Below, in pieces: positions 9,044-19,980 of a stretch of 64,000 bases of DNA. Source of the DNA: Collimonas arenae (GTDB taxonomy: Bacteria > Pseudomonadota > Gammaproteobacteria > Burkholderiales > Burkholderiaceae_D); the NCBI RefSeq assembly GCF_001584165.1, contig NZ_CP013233.1:1865791-1929790 (forward strand). The letters are read 5' to 3'. The notes beneath the pieces are model-generated. The model ran no database searches and was not told the origin of the DNA. It saw only the letters and a list, made by a program, of their open reading frames with translations. Both the position numbers and the translations under genes were made by a program. How positions within the stretch are numbered: the stretch's first letter is position 1; every line of letters starts with the position of its first letter.

Positions 9044-12000
9044 ATGCCTAAGCGTAGTGATTTAAAAAGTATTCTGATTATCGGCGCCGGCCCGATCATC
9101 ATCGGCCAGGCTTGCGAGTTCGACTATTCCGGCGCACAGGCCTGCAAGGCGCTGCGCGAAGAGGGCTACAAAGTCATCCTGGTCAACAGCAACCCTGCGA
9201 CCATCATGACCGACCCGGAGATGGCCGATGTGACGTACATCGAGCCGATCACCTGGCAAGCGGTTGAGCGCATCATCGCCAAGGAAAAGCCGGACGCGAT
9301 CCTGCCGACCATGGGTGGTCAGACCGCGCTGAACTGCGCGCTGGACCTGCATCGCCACGGCATCCTGGAAAAGTACAAGGTTGAACTGATCGGCGCTTCG
9401 CCGGAAGCCATCGACAAGGCCGAAGACCGTTCCAAGTTCAAGGCAGCGATGACCAAGATCGGTCTCGGTTCGGCCCGTTCCGGCGTTGCCCACACCATGG
9501 ACGAATCCTGGGCTGTGCAGAAGGAACTTGGCTTTCCTGTGATCATTCGTCCTTCGTTCACGATGGGCGGCACCGGCGGCGGTATCGCCTATAACGCGGA
9601 AGAATTCGAAACCATCTGCAAGCGCGGCCTGGAAGCCTCGCCGACCAAGGAACTGTTGATCGAAGAATCGTTGATCGGCTGGAAAGAGTATGAGATGGAA
9701 GTGGTGCGCGACAAGGCGGACAACTGCATCATCGTCTGCTCGATCGAAAACCTGGATCCGATGGGCGTGCATACCGGCGACTCGATCACGGTAGCACCGG
9801 CGCAGACCCTGACCGACAAGGAATACCAGATCATGCGTAACGCCTCGCTGGCGGTATTGCGTGAGATCGGCGTCGACACCGGCGGTTCCAACGTGCAATT
9901 CTCGGTCAACCCGGCCGATGGCCGCATGATCGTGATCGAAATGAATCCGCGCGTATCGCGCTCTTCGGCACTGGCTTCCAAAGCTACCGGTTTCCCGATC
10001 GCCAAGATCGCGGCGAAACTGGCGGTGGGCTTTACGCTGGACGAGTTGCGCAATGAAATTACCGGCGGCGCCACGCCAGCATCGTTCGAGCCTTCGATCG
10101 ACTATGTGGTCACCAAGATCCCGCGTTTCGCGTTTGAGAAATTCCCTGCTGCCGACAATCATCTGACCACCCAGATGAAATCGGTAGGTGAGGTGATGGC
10201 GATTGGCCGCACCTTCCAGGAATCGTTCCAGAAGGCCTTGCGCGGCCTCGAAGTCGGCGTTGACGGCATGAACGAAAAGACGCAAGACCGCGAAGTCATC
10301 GAAGAAGAACTCGGCGAGCCGGGCCCGGACCGTATCTGGTATGTCGGTGATGCGTTCGCCCAAGGCTTCACGCTGGAAGAAGTGCATCAACTGACCCATA
10401 TCGATCCGTGGTTCCTGTCGCAGATCAAGGAAATCGTCGATATCGAATTGTGGCTGGAAAGCACCCAGACGCTGGAAGCGTTGGACCGCGACACGCTGTT
10501 CCGCCTGAAGCAAAAGGGCTTTGGCGACCGTCGCCTGGCCAAGCTGTTGAAGACCACCGATACCGATGTGCGCAAAAAGCGCCTGGCGCTGAATATCCGT
10601 CCAGTCTACAAACGGGTCGATACCTGCGCCGGTGAGTTTTCGACCAACACGGCTTACATGTACTCGACCTACGAGGAAGAGTGCGAATCGAATCCGACCA
10701 ACAAAAAGAAGATCATGGTGCTGGGCGGCGGTCCTAACCGTATCGGCCAGGGTATCGAATTCGATTACTGCTGCGTTCATGCGGCCCTGGCGATGCGCGA
10801 AGACGGTTACGAGACCATCATGGTCAACTGCAACCCGGAAACCGTGTCGACCGACTACGATACTTCCGATCGCCTGTATTTCGAGCCGGTGACGCTGGAA
10901 GACGTGCTGGAAATCGTCGACAAGGAAAAGCCATACGGCGTGATCGTACAGTACGGCGGCCAGACGCCTTTGAAGCTGGCGCTGGATCTCGAAGCCAACG
11001 GCGTGCCTATCGTCGGGACTTCGCCGGACATGATCGATGCTGCCGAAGACCGCGAGCGTTTCCAGAAGCTGCTGCATGATTTGAATCTGCGTCAGCCGCC
11101 TAACCGCACCGCGCGCACCGAAGAAGATGCCTTGCGCCTGGCGCAGGAAATCGGCTACCCACTAGTCGTGCGTCCATCGTACGTGCTGGGTGGCCGTGCC
11201 ATGGAAATTGTCCATGAGCAACGTGATCTGGAGCGCTATATGCGTGAAGCAGTCAAGGTCTCGCACGATTCGCCAGTGTTGCTGGATCGCTTCCTGAACG
11301 ACGCCATCGAAGTCGATGTCGATTGCCTGTCCGACGGCAACCGCACCTTCATCGGCGGCGTCATGGAGCATATCGAGCAGGCTGGCGTGCACTCCGGCGA
11401 CTCGGCTTGTTCGCTGCCGCCGTATTCGCTGGCGCAGGCGACAATTGAGGAGATCAAGCGCCAGACTGCATTGATGGCCAAGGGCCTGAATGTCGTCGGC
11501 CTGATGAACGTGCAGTTCGCGATTCAGCAGATCGATGGCAAGGATGTTGTGTTCGTACTGGAAGTTAATCCGCGTGCGTCGCGTACCGTACCGTTCGTGT
11601 CCAAGGCAACTGGTTTGCAACTGGCCAAGATTGCAGCGCGCTGCATGGTTGGCCAGTCGCTCGACAGCCAAGGCATCAAGGGCGAAGTCGTGCCGAAATA
11701 CTTCAGTGTCAAGGAAGCGGTATTCCCGTTCGTCAAGTTCCCCGGCGTCGACACGATCCTCGGGCCGGAAATGAAATCGACCGGCGAAGTGATGGGTGTC
11801 GGCAAGACTTTCGGCGAAGCATTCGTCAAGTCGCAGCTGGGCGCCGGCATCAAGCTGCCGAAGTCGGGCAAGGTGTTCCTCAGCGTCAAGGGTAGCGACA
11901 AGCCGCGTGCGGTGCAGGTTGCCAAGGACCTGGTGGCGCTTGGCTTCACGGTGGTGGCGACCAAAGGCACGGCTGCGGCGATCGGCGCTGCTGGCGTGCC

Positions 12001-12265
12001 GGTGGAAACCGTCAACAAGGTTGTTGAGGGACGTCCGCACGTAGTTGACATGATCAAGAACAATGAGATTTCATTGGTGATCAACACAGTCGAGGAAAAG
12101 CGTAGCGCCATCGTCGATTCTCGCGCAATCCGGACGTCGGCTCTGGCAGCGCATGCTACGACCTACACCACGATTGCCGGTGCGGAAGCGGCGGTTGAAG
12201 GCATGCGTCATCTGGACGAGTTGCATGTCTATGATTTACAAGGCCTGCATAAAACCTTACACTAA
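9044..12265 (+). CDS. carB: Carbamoyl-phosphate synthase large subunit CarB
   Basis: This 1073-residue subunit uses bicarbonate, two ATP and ammonia from CarA to make carbamoyl phosphate. It has the usual tandem structure: a first carboxyphosphate half (starting [20 protein letters not shown]), a central oligomerisation part, a second ATP-grasp half (starting near [20 protein letters not shown]) and a C-terminal MGS-like allosteric domain (from about residue 940). Both ATP-grasp signatures are intact ([12 protein letters not shown] and [11 protein letters not shown]). GGAGAA lies upstream of the ATG. It forms the carAB operon with the preceding gene. Confidence 0.98.
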   Translation: MPKRSDLKSILIIGAGPIIIGQACEFDYSGAQACKALREEGYKVILVNSNPATIMTDPEMADVTYIEPITWQAVERIIAKEKPDAILPTMGGQTALNCALDLHRHGILEKYKVELIGASPEAIDKAEDRSKFKAAMTKIGLGSARSGVAHTMDESWAVQKELGFPVIIRPSFTMGGTGGGIAYNAEEFETICKRGLEASPTKELLIEESLIGWKEYEMEVVRDKADNCIIVCSIENLDPMGVHTGDSITVAPAQTLTDKEYQIMRNASLAVLREIGVDTGGSNVQFSVNPADGRMIVIEMNPRVSRSSALASKATGFPIAKIAAKLAVGFTLDELRNEITGGATPASFEPSIDYVVTKIPRFAFEKFPAADNHLTTQMKSVGEVMAIGRTFQESFQKALRGLEVGVDGMNEKTQDREVIEEELGEPGPDRIWYVGDAFAQGFTLEEVHQLTHIDPWFLSQIKEIVDIELWLESTQTLEALDRDTLFRLKQKGFGDRRLAKLLKTTDTDVRKKRLALNIRPVYKRVDTCAGEFSTNTAYMYSTYEEECESNPTNKKKIMVLGGGPNRIGQGIEFDYCCVHAALAMREDGYETIMVNCNPETVSTDYDTSDRLYFEPVTLEDVLEIVDKEKPYGVIVQYGGQTPLKLALDLEANGVPIVGTSPDMIDAAEDRERFQKLLHDLNLRQPPNRTARTEEDALRLAQEIGYPLVVRPSYVLGGRAMEIVHEQRDLERYMREAVKVSHDSPVLLDRFLNDAIEVDVDCLSDGNRTFIGGVMEHIEQAGVHSGDSACSLPPYSLAQATIEEIKRQTALMAKGLNVVGLMNVQFAIQQIDGKDVVFVLEVNPRASRTVPFVSKATGLQLAKIAARCMVGQSLDSQGIKGEVVPKYFSVKEAVFPFVKFPGVDTILGPEMKSTGEVMGVGKTFGEAFVKSQLGAGIKLPKSGKVFLSVKGSDKPRAVQVAKDLVALGFTVVATKGTAAAIGAAGVPVETVNKVVEGRPHVVDMIKNNEISLVINTVEEKRSAIVDSRAIRTSALAAHATTYTTIAGAEAAVEGMRHLDELHVYDLQGLHKTLH

Positions 12266-12273
12266 GCTCAAAT

Positions 12274-12297
12274 CAGGATGTGCCTAGGCGCATCCTG
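12274..12297. repeat. Palindromic hairpin after carB
   Basis: CAGGATG (12274-12280) pairs with CATCCTG (12291-12297), and the inner GCCTAGGC (12282-12289) is itself palindromic, so nearly all 24 bases fold. No T-run follows, so it is not a standard rho-independent terminator. It may end or protect the carAB transcript. Confidence 0.55.
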
Positions 12298-12369
12298 AAT
12301 CGCTTTCGGGCTGTATCATTCGTTGCCCGGAAGCCGCCGAAACGTACAATTTAGCTATAGAAGTTCCTG

Positions 12370-12413
12370 CGGAGGTCATAAGCGCACCCTTTTAGGTACG
12401 TTTTTGACCTCCG
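12370..12413. repeat. 9-base perfect inverted repeat in the greA leader
   Basis: CGGAGGTCA (12370-12378) and TGACCTCCG (12405-12413) are perfect inverted copies separated by 26 bases, ending 55 bases before the greA start. It could be a leader hairpin or a two-half operator. The sequence alone does not decide. Confidence 0.5.
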
Positions 12414-12468
12414 TGACCTTTTATTGCGTACGTGAAACCCTATTTAATATTTGTTGAATATCACTCCT

Positions 12469-12945
12469 ATGAGCTCAGTACCTCTTACCAAGCACGGCGC
12501 GCAATTGTTGAAAGATGAACTCCATCATTTGAAAACGAAAGAGCGTCAAGCTGTCATCAAGGCCATCGCGGAAGCGCGCGCACATGGCGATCTTTCGGAA
12601 AACGCGGATTACGATGCGGCGAAAGAGCGTCAAGGTTTTGTCGAAGGTCGGATTGCCGACCTGGAAGGAAAGTTGGGCGCCGCGCAGATTATTGATCCGG
12701 CAACCCTGGATGCGGATGGGCGCGTGGTGTTTGCCTCGACCGTCGATCTGGAGGACCTGGAGTCGGGCGACAAGGTCACTTACCAGATTGTCGGTACCGA
12801 TGAGGCCGACATCAAGCTGTCCAAAGTTTCCGTGACCTCGCCAATCGCCCGTGCCCTGATCGGCAAGACGGCAGGTGACGTGGTGGGTGTGCAAGCGCCG
12901 TCCGGCATCCGCGAGTATGAAATCCTGGAAGTCCGCTACGTCTAA
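12469..12945 (+). CDS. greA: Transcription elongation factor GreA
   Basis: GreA rescues backtracked RNA polymerase by stimulating cleavage of the nascent transcript. The ATG at 12469 gives 158 residues, the normal length; an upstream TTG at 12451 adds six atypical residues. The N-terminal coiled coil carries the acidic tip motif [17 protein letters not shown], which enters the secondary channel of polymerase, and the C-terminal FKBP-like domain ends [11 protein letters not shown]. It lies about 200 bases after carB, separated by two inverted repeats, and probably has its own promoter. Confidence 0.97.
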   Translation: MSSVPLTKHGAQLLKDELHHLKTKERQAVIKAIAEARAHGDLSENADYDAAKERQGFVEGRIADLEGKLGAAQIIDPATLDADGRVVFASTVDLEDLESGDKVTYQIVGTDEADIKLSKVSVTSPIARALIGKTAGDVVGVQAPSGIREYEILEVRYV

Positions 12946-13010
12946 AGCGTGATCATGGCGGCGCCTGGCGGTGCCAGTGCAGCATTCAATCAGAAAATCC
13001 GGGAGCGGCA

Positions 13011-13472
13011 ATGTTCGTAGTGCGATTTAGATTGTTAATTGCTACCATGTGGGTCGGTAGTTTGTGGACGATAGGCGGCCTGGTTGCGCCGGTCTTGTTC
13101 ACCACATTGCCGGATCGTGTGCTGGCGGGCACGATCGCCGGCAACCTGTTTCGCATTGAAGCCTGGCTGGCGGTAGTGTGCGGCTTGCTGCTGATCATGT
13201 TGTTCAGTTACCGCACCCATGACGACTCAGCCCCGTTACGCAAAACCTTGCTGCGCCTGACCTTGCTGATGCTGGTTTGCAACGTACTCGGCTATTTCTG
13301 CCTGCAGCCTTTCATGGCTAGCCTGCGCGAAGCGGCAGCCTTGACCGGCGGCGTCATGAGTGACGGCGCCAGGACGCAGTTCGGCATCCTGCATGGCGCT
13401 TCCAGCGGGATTTACCTGATCCAGGGCTTGCTTGGGGTTGGGCTGATCTTGAAACTGCGTAGCTTGCGCTAG
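13011..13472 (+). CDS. DUF4149 (TMEM205-like) membrane protein
   Basis: A 153-residue inner-membrane protein with four hydrophobic segments (about residues 7-30, 50-66, 78-97 and 132-148). The first contains the TMWVGSLWTIGGLVAPVLF pattern that marks the DUF4149/TMEM205-like group, often found beside greA and yhbY in this bacterial order. Function is unknown. The start ATG lies 9 bases after GGGAG. No catalytic residues can be named. Confidence 0.75.
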   Translation: MFVVRFRLLIATMWVGSLWTIGGLVAPVLFTTLPDRVLAGTIAGNLFRIEAWLAVVCGLLLIMLFSYRTHDDSAPLRKTLLRLTLLMLVCNVLGYFCLQPFMASLREAAALTGGVMSDGARTQFGILHGASSGIYLIQGLLGVGLILKLRSLR

Positions 13473-13569
13473 AAGCAAGGGGAAGGGCGCTGGCAGGAAG
13501 CCTGCGCCGCCGTATCGGAATACGGCCCCCTGGGTATTGTTATTTGAAGGCTGCCGAGGCGGCCGGCCA

Positions 13570-14040
13570 TTAGCGGCCCAATGCCGATTTCTTGCTGCTC
13601 TTCTGGCGTGGTTTGGCGCGTTTGATGTTGCCGCCTTGCGTCACGCGTTCATTGCCTTTTACCATGACCTTGGTGACCGATGGCCGCTTGGTGCCACTCG
13701 GGCTTGGCTTGACGATGGTGACTTCGCGCATGCCTTTGCCGCGAGTTTCGCTGTGCTCTTTGACGGCATCTTTTTGCGGGCGATACAGGACCAGCAATTT
13801 ACCAATGTGTTGTATCGGTGCAGCACCGAGTTTCTCGCAAATGGTTTCGTAGATAGCAATCCGTGCTTCGCGATCATCACCGAATACACGTACTTTAATC
13901 AGGCCATGCGCATTCAGATTGAGATCGATTTCCTTCATCAGGGACGGTTTCAGGCCATCTTCGCTGATCAGGACCACTGGATTGAGTCCATGGGCTTGGG
14001 AACGGAGCTCGCTGCGCTCGGCAGATGTAAGTTTCAACAT
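13570..14040 (-). CDS. yhbY: CRS1/YhbY family RNA-binding protein (ribosome assembly)
   Basis: YhbY-type proteins bind pre-50S particles and help ribosome assembly. The N-terminal 95 residues form the CRM domain: opening LTSAERSELRSQAHGLNPVV, the GLIKVRVFGDD strand and the conserved IGKLLVLYRP end. The family in E. coli is about 97 residues; here a basic tail of about 60 residues (rich in K, R, S and P) is added, probably for RNA contact. The gene diverges from rlmE, another 50S maturation gene, with only 31 bases between the two starts, suggesting overlapping promoters. Confidence 0.9.
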   Translation of the reverse strand: MLKLTSAERSELRSQAHGLNPVVLISEDGLKPSLMKEIDLNLNAHGLIKVRVFGDDREARIAIYETICEKLGAAPIQHIGKLLVLYRPQKDAVKEHSETRGKGMREVTIVKPSPSGTKRPSVTKVMVKGNERVTQGGNIKRAKPRQKSSKKSALGR

Positions 14041-14071
14041 AAAAATTCCTTAAAAACGGTATTCTACGCGA

Positions 14072-14716
14072 ATGGCAAAGAAGAAATTAAACAAAAACTG
14101 GCTACACGACCACATTAACGACCCTTATGTGAAGCTGGCGCAAAAAGAAGGCTACCGTGCACGGGCTGCTTACAAGCTAAAAGAAATCGACGAACTGGAC
14201 AAGCTGATCAAGCCTGGCCAGATCATTGTCGACCTTGGATCTACCCCGGGCAGCTGGTCGCAATACGCCCGCAACAAGCTGGCCGGGCAGGATGGCGGCG
14301 GTATCCACGGCATGATTATCGGCCTGGATATCCTGCCGATGGAGCCGATTGCCGATGTCCACTTCATCCAGGGCGATTTCCGCGAAGCAGAGAGTTTGCA
14401 ACGTCTGGAGCGTCTGTTGGAGGGGCGCAAGGTCGATCTGGTGTTGTCCGACATGGCGCCGAATTTATCCGGAATCGCCATCTCCGATGCGGCTCGGGTC
14501 GAGGAAATTATCGATTTAGCAATTGAATTCGCACAGCAACACATGAAGCCTGGCGGTGCGCTGCTGGCAAAATGCTTTAACGGTACCGGCTACAATGAAG
14601 TGTTGATGAAATTCCGTCAAGAGTTCAAAACCGTGGCCTCCAGGAAGCCGAAAGCCAGCCGCGATAAGTCGTCGGAAATCTTCTTGCTCGGAAAGATATT
14701 GAAAAATCCGCGATAG
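14072..14716 (+). CDS. rlmE: 23S rRNA 2'-O-ribose U2552 methyltransferase RlmE (FtsJ/RrmJ)
   Basis: It uses S-adenosylmethionine to methylate U2552 of 23S rRNA late in 50S assembly. The 214-residue protein has the K-D-K-E catalytic tetrad of RrmJ: K in RARAAYKL, D in [10 protein letters not shown] in GGALLAKCF and E in SSEIFLLG. The SAM-binding motif is [13 protein letters not shown]. The gene precedes ftsH, a classic heat-shock pairing. It diverges from yhbY. Confidence 0.96.
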   Translation: MAKKKLNKNWLHDHINDPYVKLAQKEGYRARAAYKLKEIDELDKLIKPGQIIVDLGSTPGSWSQYARNKLAGQDGGGIHGMIIGLDILPMEPIADVHFIQGDFREAESLQRLERLLEGRKVDLVLSDMAPNLSGIAISDAARVEEIIDLAIEFAQQHMKPGGALLAKCFNGTGYNEVLMKFRQEFKTVASRKPKASRDKSSEIFLLGKILKNPR

Positions 14717-14851
14717 TTATCAAGTTTTCCTTGATTTTTCATTGGTGCGGCCACATATCCTGCCTAGTAAGCTGTGCCTATTCCGAGTAAAATCGAAGAA
14801 TACCTCGAAGCTGTACCTATGTCAGGCGCGCAGCGCGTCCAAGGAGTTCTA

Positions 14852-16738
14852 GTGAACAATATGTTTTCCAAAGCCGCCATCTGGGTGGTTATCGCCCTGG
14901 TGCTTTTCACCGTGTTCAAGCAGTTTGATGGACGGGGACTAGCTAGCGGCGCCGCGCCGATGGCCTATTCCGACTTCATCAGTGAAGTACGGTCTGGGCA
15001 CATCACCGAGGCGGTCATTGAAGACCGCAGCATTGTCGCTACCACTTCGGACGGCAAGAAGGTAAAGACCGCCACCACGACGTTGGATCGTGGCCTGATT
15101 GGCGATCTGATCAACAACAACGTCAAATTCGATGTCAAGCAGCCGGAAGAACCATCGTTCCTGCAGCAGATATTCATTTCCTGGTTCCCGATGATCCTGT
15201 TGCTGGGTGTCTGGATTTTCTTCATGCGCCAGATGCAGGGCGGCGGCAAGGGCGGTGCTTTCTCGTTCGGCAAGTCGAAAGCGCGCATGCTGGATGAAAA
15301 CAGCAATTCGGTAACTTTTGCCGATGTCGCCGGTTGCGATGAAGCCAAGGAAGAAGTCTCCGAACTGGTGGATTTCCTGCGTGATCCGACCAAGTTCCAG
15401 AAGTTGGGTGGCCGCATTCCGCACGGCGTGCTGATGGTTGGCCCTCCAGGTACCGGTAAAACCTTGCTGGCCCGTGCGATTGCCGGCGAAGCCAAGGTGC
15501 CGTTCTTCACCATTTCCGGTTCGGACTTCGTTGAAATGTTCGTCGGTGTCGGCGCCTCTCGTGTGCGCGACATGTTCGAAAACGCCAAGAAGCACGCTCC
15601 TTGCATCATTTTTATCGATGAAATCGATGCAGTCGGTCGTCACCGTGGCGCCGGCATGGGCGGTGGCAACGATGAGCGCGAACAGACACTGAACCAGATG
15701 CTGGTCGAGATGGATGGTTTCGAAGCCAATTCCGGCGTCATCGTGATTGCTGCGACCAACCGTTCCGATGTGCTGGACAAGGCTCTGTTGCGTCCAGGAC
15801 GTTTCGATCGCCAGGTCGTGGTTGGCTTGCCTGACATTCGCGGCCGTGAACAGATCCTGAACGTGCACATGCGCAAGGTACCGATTTCGACCGACGTCAA
15901 GGCCGACATTTTGGCGCGCGGTACTCCAGGCTTCTCTGGCGCCGATCTGGCCAACCTGGTCAACGAGGCGGCACTGTTTGCAGCGCGTCGTGCCAAGCGC
16001 CTGGTTGAAATGCAGGATTTTGAAGATGCCAAGGACAAGATTGTCATGGGTCCTGAGCGCAAGTCGGCAGTGATGCGTGAAGAAGAGCGCCGCAACACTG
16101 CGTACCATGAATCCGGCCATGCGGTGGTTGCCAAGCTGTTGCCGAAAGCCGATCCGGTGCACAAGGTCACCATCATGCCGCGTGGCTTTGCACTTGGCCT
16201 GACCTGGCAGTTGCCTGAGCATGATCGCGTCAACATGTACAAGGACAAGATGCTGGAAGAAATCGCCATCCTGTTCGGCGGCCGCATCGCGGAAGAGATT
16301 TTCATGCACCAGATGTCGACCGGCGCATCGAATGACTTCGAGCGCGCTACCAAATTGGCGCGCGCGATGGTGACTCGTTACGGCATGTCCGAAACCCTGG
16401 GCACGATGGTGTACGAAGATACCGAGCAAGATGCTTATTTCGGCCGTATGTCTGCGAAGACGGTATCCGAAGCCACCCAGCAAAAGGTGGATGCAGAGAT
16501 CCGCAGTATCCTTGACCAGCAATATGCGCTGTCGCGTCGTCTGCTGGAAGAAAACAAAGACAAGGTCGAAGCAATGACGAAAGCGCTGCTGGACTGGGAA
16601 ACCATCGATGCCGACCAGATCAACGACATCATGGAAGGTCTTGAGCCACGCTTGCCGAAGGCTGGCAGCTCGGTTCGGAAAACGCCTAGCGACAATTCGT
16701 CCGGCGGTGTTTCGCCGAACGCTACGGCGCCTGCCTGA
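14852..16738 (+). CDS. ftsH: ATP-dependent zinc metalloprotease FtsH
   Basis: This membrane-anchored AAA+ protease degrades sigma-32, LpxC and damaged membrane proteins. The GTG at 14852, six bases after AAGGAG, gives 628 residues beginning [11 protein letters not shown]; an in-frame TTG/GTG at 14774 would add 26 atypical residues. Membrane helices lie near residues 8-24 and 108-126. The AAA domain has Walker A GPPGTGKT at 197-204 and Walker [10 protein letters not shown] at 251-259. The zinc motif HESGH is at 419-423. A terminator follows at 16801. Confidence 0.97.
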   Translation: MNNMFSKAAIWVVIALVLFTVFKQFDGRGLASGAAPMAYSDFISEVRSGHITEAVIEDRSIVATTSDGKKVKTATTTLDRGLIGDLINNNVKFDVKQPEEPSFLQQIFISWFPMILLLGVWIFFMRQMQGGGKGGAFSFGKSKARMLDENSNSVTFADVAGCDEAKEEVSELVDFLRDPTKFQKLGGRIPHGVLMVGPPGTGKTLLARAIAGEAKVPFFTISGSDFVEMFVGVGASRVRDMFENAKKHAPCIIFIDEIDAVGRHRGAGMGGGNDEREQTLNQMLVEMDGFEANSGVIVIAATNRSDVLDKALLRPGRFDRQVVVGLPDIRGREQILNVHMRKVPISTDVKADILARGTPGFSGADLANLVNEAALFAARRAKRLVEMQDFEDAKDKIVMGPERKSAVMREEERRNTAYHESGHAVVAKLLPKADPVHKVTIMPRGFALGLTWQLPEHDRVNMYKDKMLEEIAILFGGRIAEEIFMHQMSTGASNDFERATKLARAMVTRYGMSETLGTMVYEDTEQDAYFGRMSAKTVSEATQQKVDAEIRSILDQQYALSRRLLEENKDKVEAMTKALLDWETIDADQINDIMEGLEPRLPKAGSSVRKTPSDNSSGGVSPNATAPA

Positions 16739-16800
16739 TATCTGCCAGATGCGCATGATTAGCGCATATTGCGATAAATGCAATTGATTCTGATGAAAAA

Positions 16801-16829
16801 GGGTGAGGAGTGATCCTCGCCCTTTTTAT
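16801..16829 (+). terminator. Rho-independent terminator after ftsH
   Basis: GGGTGAGGA (16801-16809) pairs with TCCTCGCCC (16814-16822), one pair being G-T, with a four-base loop, and TTTTT follows at 16823. It should end the rlmE-ftsH transcript. Confidence 0.85.
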
Positions 16830-16870
16830 TTGTGTAATTGCGGTGTCCCCGAAACTTTTCACTTTTTAAA

Positions 16871-17713
16871 ATGCAACAGTATCTGCAATGCGGCCGCTAT
16901 CGGCTGCCGCTCAACACACCGGAATCGCGGCCCTTGGTAATGGGCATTCTGAATATCACTCCCGATTCTTTTTCCGATGGCGGCAGGTTTCATTCGCTGG
17001 AGTTCGCGCTATCGCATGCCGAGCAGATGATCGCAGATGGCGTCGATATCATCGATATCGGCGGAGAGTCGAGTCGTCCTGGCAGTCCTGCACTGTCGCT
17101 GGAAGACGAACTGGATCGGGTCATGCCGGCAATCTACGCCTTGCGCGACTGCGGCAAGCCGCTGTCTATCGATACTTACAAGCCAGCTGTGATGCGTGAA
17201 GCAATTGCCGCCGGCGCCGATCTGATCAACGATATCAACGGCTTTCGCGCACCGGGCGCGTTGGAAGCTGTTGCCGAGAGTGATTGCGGCCTGTGCGTCA
17301 TGCACATGCAGGCAGATCCGCAAACCATGCAGATCAATCCCGAATACCAGGATGTAGTGATGCAAGTTATCGGGTTCCTGAAGGAGCGCGTTGCAACACT
17401 GGAGCAGGGCGGTGTTGCGCGAAATCGCATCAGCATCGATCCAGGCTTTGGTTTTGGCAAGACATTGGCGCATAATGTTGCATTGTTGCAAAGCATTGGT
17501 GCAATTCAGGATACGCTGGATTTGCCTTTGCTGGCCGGCATGTCGCGCAAGAGCATGTTAGGTGAATTAACCGGCAAGCCAGTCGAGAGGCGGCTGGCAG
17601 GCAGCTTGGCGGCTGCTTTGGCCGCCGTTGCCCAAGGCGCCAAGATCGTCCGGGTACACGATGTCGCTGAGACGGTCGATGCGCTCAAGGTATGGCAGGC
17701 GGCGCGCCGGTAA
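16871..17713 (+). CDS. folP: Dihydropteroate synthase FolP
   Basis: It condenses p-aminobenzoate with dihydropterin pyrophosphate in folate synthesis and is the sulfonamide target. The 280-residue TIM barrel has both family signatures: MGILNITPDSFSDGG (24-38) and the second-strand DIGGESSRPGSP. The pterin-binding DINGF and the later LAGMSRKSMLGELTG phosphate loop are also present. I chose ATG 16871 over a GTG at 16838. It is followed by glmM after about 85 bases, the usual order. Confidence 0.96.
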   Translation: MQQYLQCGRYRLPLNTPESRPLVMGILNITPDSFSDGGRFHSLEFALSHAEQMIADGVDIIDIGGESSRPGSPALSLEDELDRVMPAIYALRDCGKPLSIDTYKPAVMREAIAAGADLINDINGFRAPGALEAVAESDCGLCVMHMQADPQTMQINPEYQDVVMQVIGFLKERVATLEQGGVARNRISIDPGFGFGKTLAHNVALLQSIGAIQDTLDLPLLAGMSRKSMLGELTGKPVERRLAGSLAAALAAVAQGAKIVRVHDVAETVDALKVWQAARR

Positions 17714-17799
17714 ATGAGTGCTTTGCGCAATCTGACGGGCTTCCGGTCAGTGCGATGCAGGCGCAAGCTGTAAAAAAGAATCAGTGAGTGAAAATTGAG

Positions 17800-19137
17800 A
17801 TGACAAGAAAATATTTTGGTACCGATGGTGTACGCGGTCGTGTCGGCGTTGCGCCGATAACCCCTGATTTTGTGATGAGACTGGGCTACGCTGCCGGCAA
17901 GGTGTTGGCGCAAGCCGAGTCCGCGGCGGCCAAGCCGACTGTATTGATCGGCAAGGACACGCGCGTTTCCGGCTACATGCTGGAGGCCGCATTGGAAGCT
18001 GGCTTTGCCGCGGCCGGAGTTGACGTGATGCTTGCAGGGCCGATGCCAACGCCGGCGATTGCTTATTTGACACGGGCTTTGCGTCTGTCGGCTGGGGTCG
18101 TGATTTCCGCTTCGCATAATCCGTACGAAGACAACGGAATCAAATTCTTTTCGGCGCAGGGTAACAAATTGCCGGATGCGGTTGAAACGGCGATTGAAGC
18201 AGCCCTGGATTTGCCGATGGATTGTGTAACGTCTGATAAATTGGGCAAGGCAAAACGTCTGGATGACGCGGCAGGGCGCTATATTGAGTTCTGCAAGAGC
18301 ACGTTCCCGAATGAGCTCGATCTGCGTGGTCTGACAATCGTGGTCGATAGCGCACACGGCGCCGCATATCACATTGCGCCATTCGTCTTTCATGAGCTGG
18401 GCGCCGAGGTCATTTCCATCGGTAACCAACCTAACGGATTCAATATCAATGCCGGTTTTGGCGCCACTGCGCCGGATGCGCTTGCGCTCGCGGTGCGTTC
18501 CAACCGCGCCGATATCGGAATCGCACTGGATGGCGATGCGGATCGCCTGCTGATGGTCGATGCAAGCGGTCGCATTTATAACGGCGATGAGCTGTTGTAC
18601 GTGATGGTCAAAGATCGGATGAAGACTGGACCGGTCAAAGGTGCGGTTGGTACCCTGATGACCAATATGGCGTTGGAAGTGGCATTCCGTAAAATGGGTG
18701 TCGAGTTCGCACGCGCCAAGGTCGGCGACCGCTATGTGCTGGAAATGATGAAAGAGCGTGGCTGGAACCTCGGCGGCGAAGGATCGGGCCATCTGCTTTG
18801 CCTTGACAAGCACACAACCGGCGATGGCATCGTCTCTGCACTGCAAGTGCTGTCCGCATTGAAGCGCCACGGCCAAACACTGGCAGAGCTGACCGCTGAT
18901 ATCGCGTTGTATCCGCAAACTTTGATTAACGTGAAGGTCAGTGCGGGTTTCGATTGGAAGAAAAATCCGGCGATGGTCGCCGAAAAGGAAGCGGTTGAAC
19001 GAGAACTTGGCGAGAATGGACGCGTGCTGATCCGCGCCTCCGGTACTGAGCCCCTGATTCGGGTGATGGTCGAGGCCAAGGATGCCGATCAGGCGCAGGC
19101 CACGGCGCGTCGTATTGCCGATAAGGTAAAGGTTTGA
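17800..19137 (+). CDS. glmM: Phosphoglucosamine mutase GlmM
   Basis: It converts glucosamine-6-phosphate to glucosamine-1-phosphate for UDP-GlcNAc, peptidoglycan and LPS. ATG 17800 gives 445 residues, the standard length; a GTG at 17788 adds four. The phospho-serine is S105 in [13 protein letters not shown], the metal loop is DGDADR, the sugar-recognition loop is GGEGSGHL, and the C-terminal phosphate-binding loop is [12 protein letters not shown]. It lies downstream of folP. In many relatives pstS follows glmM; here a phoB-phoR pair follows instead. Confidence 0.97.
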   Translation: MTRKYFGTDGVRGRVGVAPITPDFVMRLGYAAGKVLAQAESAAAKPTVLIGKDTRVSGYMLEAALEAGFAAAGVDVMLAGPMPTPAIAYLTRALRLSAGVVISASHNPYEDNGIKFFSAQGNKLPDAVETAIEAALDLPMDCVTSDKLGKAKRLDDAAGRYIEFCKSTFPNELDLRGLTIVVDSAHGAAYHIAPFVFHELGAEVISIGNQPNGFNINAGFGATAPDALALAVRSNRADIGIALDGDADRLLMVDASGRIYNGDELLYVMVKDRMKTGPVKGAVGTLMTNMALEVAFRKMGVEFARAKVGDRYVLEMMKERGWNLGGEGSGHLLCLDKHTTGDGIVSALQVLSALKRHGQTLAELTADIALYPQTLINVKVSAGFDWKKNPAMVAEKEAVERELGENGRVLIRASGTEPLIRVMVEAKDADQAQATARRIADKVKV

Positions 19138-19284
19138 CTGTTCAGTTGAATATTGCAGCGGGAAGGGACTTGCGCCGTTCCTTTGCTGCCATTACGCTGT
19201 CCTGAACTTTTTGCTTAATCAGTTAAAAACAGGAAAAGTCGCCGCAGCAAAACTGCTGTGGGGGCGGGCCCCTCTGTAAAATTA

Positions 19285-19980
19285 ATGAAATATCAAACTC
19301 ACATTCTGATTGTCGAAGACGAGCCGGGCATTGCCGAGCTGTTGCGATTTACGTTGGACGACGCCGGTTTTTCCTGCGAAATCGCCTATAGCGCAAACGA
19401 GGCGCGCCAGGCCATCATCGGCGTGTTGCCGCAAGCCGTATTGCTGGACTGGATGCTACCGGATACTTCCGGCCTGGCGCTACTGCAGGAATGGCGTGGA
19501 CAGCCTCGTAGCGCCACTTTGCCGGTCATCATGTTGACCGCCAAGGGGATGGACGAGGATAAGGTCAGGGGGCTCAATGCGGGTGCAGATGATTATGTCA
19601 CCAAGCCATTTTCGCCAAAGGAGCTGATTGCCCGGATCCAGGCGTTGTTGCGGCGCAAAGTGCCTGAACTCGGACAAAGCATGCTGAGCCTCGGCCTGAT
19701 CCGGATCGATACCGATCGCTATCAGGTTACTGTCGACAACAGAGAAGTGGAGTTGGATCAGGCCGAATTCAAATTGCTGCGTTTCCTGATTGCTCATCCA
19801 GACCGCATTTTTTCGCGCGCGCAGTTGCTCGATAAAGTTTGGGGTGACCACACGTTCATCGAAGAGCGCACCGTTGATGTCCACATCATGCGCTTGCGCA
19901 AGTCGCTCGGGCTTGCCGCCGACTATGTAAAAACCGTTCGAGGCGTAGGCTACAAGCTCAACGCCGAACCTGCGGCGTGA
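19285..19980 (+). CDS. PhoB-like response regulator (copy 2)
   Basis: A 231-residue OmpR/PhoB-family regulator closely resembling the one at 2876. The receiver has E11 and D12 and phospho-acceptor D55 (AVLLDWMLPD), with VTKPFSP carrying the conserved lysine. The winged helix contains RIFSRAQLLDKVWGDHTFI and RTVDVHIMRLRKSL, nearly the same as copy 1, so the two proteins probably recognise related DNA. ATG 19285 fits better than the GTG/ATG at 19258. The stop overlaps the kinase start (GTGA at 19977-19980), so the pair is translationally coupled. No pst genes adjoin it. Confidence 0.9.
   Translation: MKYQTHILIVEDEPGIAELLRFTLDDAGFSCEIAYSANEARQAIIGVLPQAVLLDWMLPDTSGLALLQEWRGQPRSATLPVIMLTAKGMDEDKVRGLNAGADDYVTKPFSPKELIARIQALLRRKVPELGQSMLSLGLIRIDTDRYQVTVDNREVELDQAEFKLLRFLIAHPDRIFSRAQLLDKVWGDHTFIEERTVDVHIMRLRKSLGLAADYVKTVRGVGYKLNAEPAA

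Noticed and set aside
9062..11077. 671-codon open frame on the minus strand opposite carB
   Set aside because: It mirrors carB codon structure; no ribosome-binding site, no family resemblance, and carB is certain.
14939..16783. 614-codon minus-strand open frame opposite ftsH
   Set aside because: Shadow of the GC-rich third codon positions of ftsH; low-complexity His/Gln/Arg content typical of an antisense frame.
17506..18918. 470-codon minus-strand frame opposite folP/glmM
   Set aside because: It spans the junction of two sure genes on the plus strand and has antisense-type composition.
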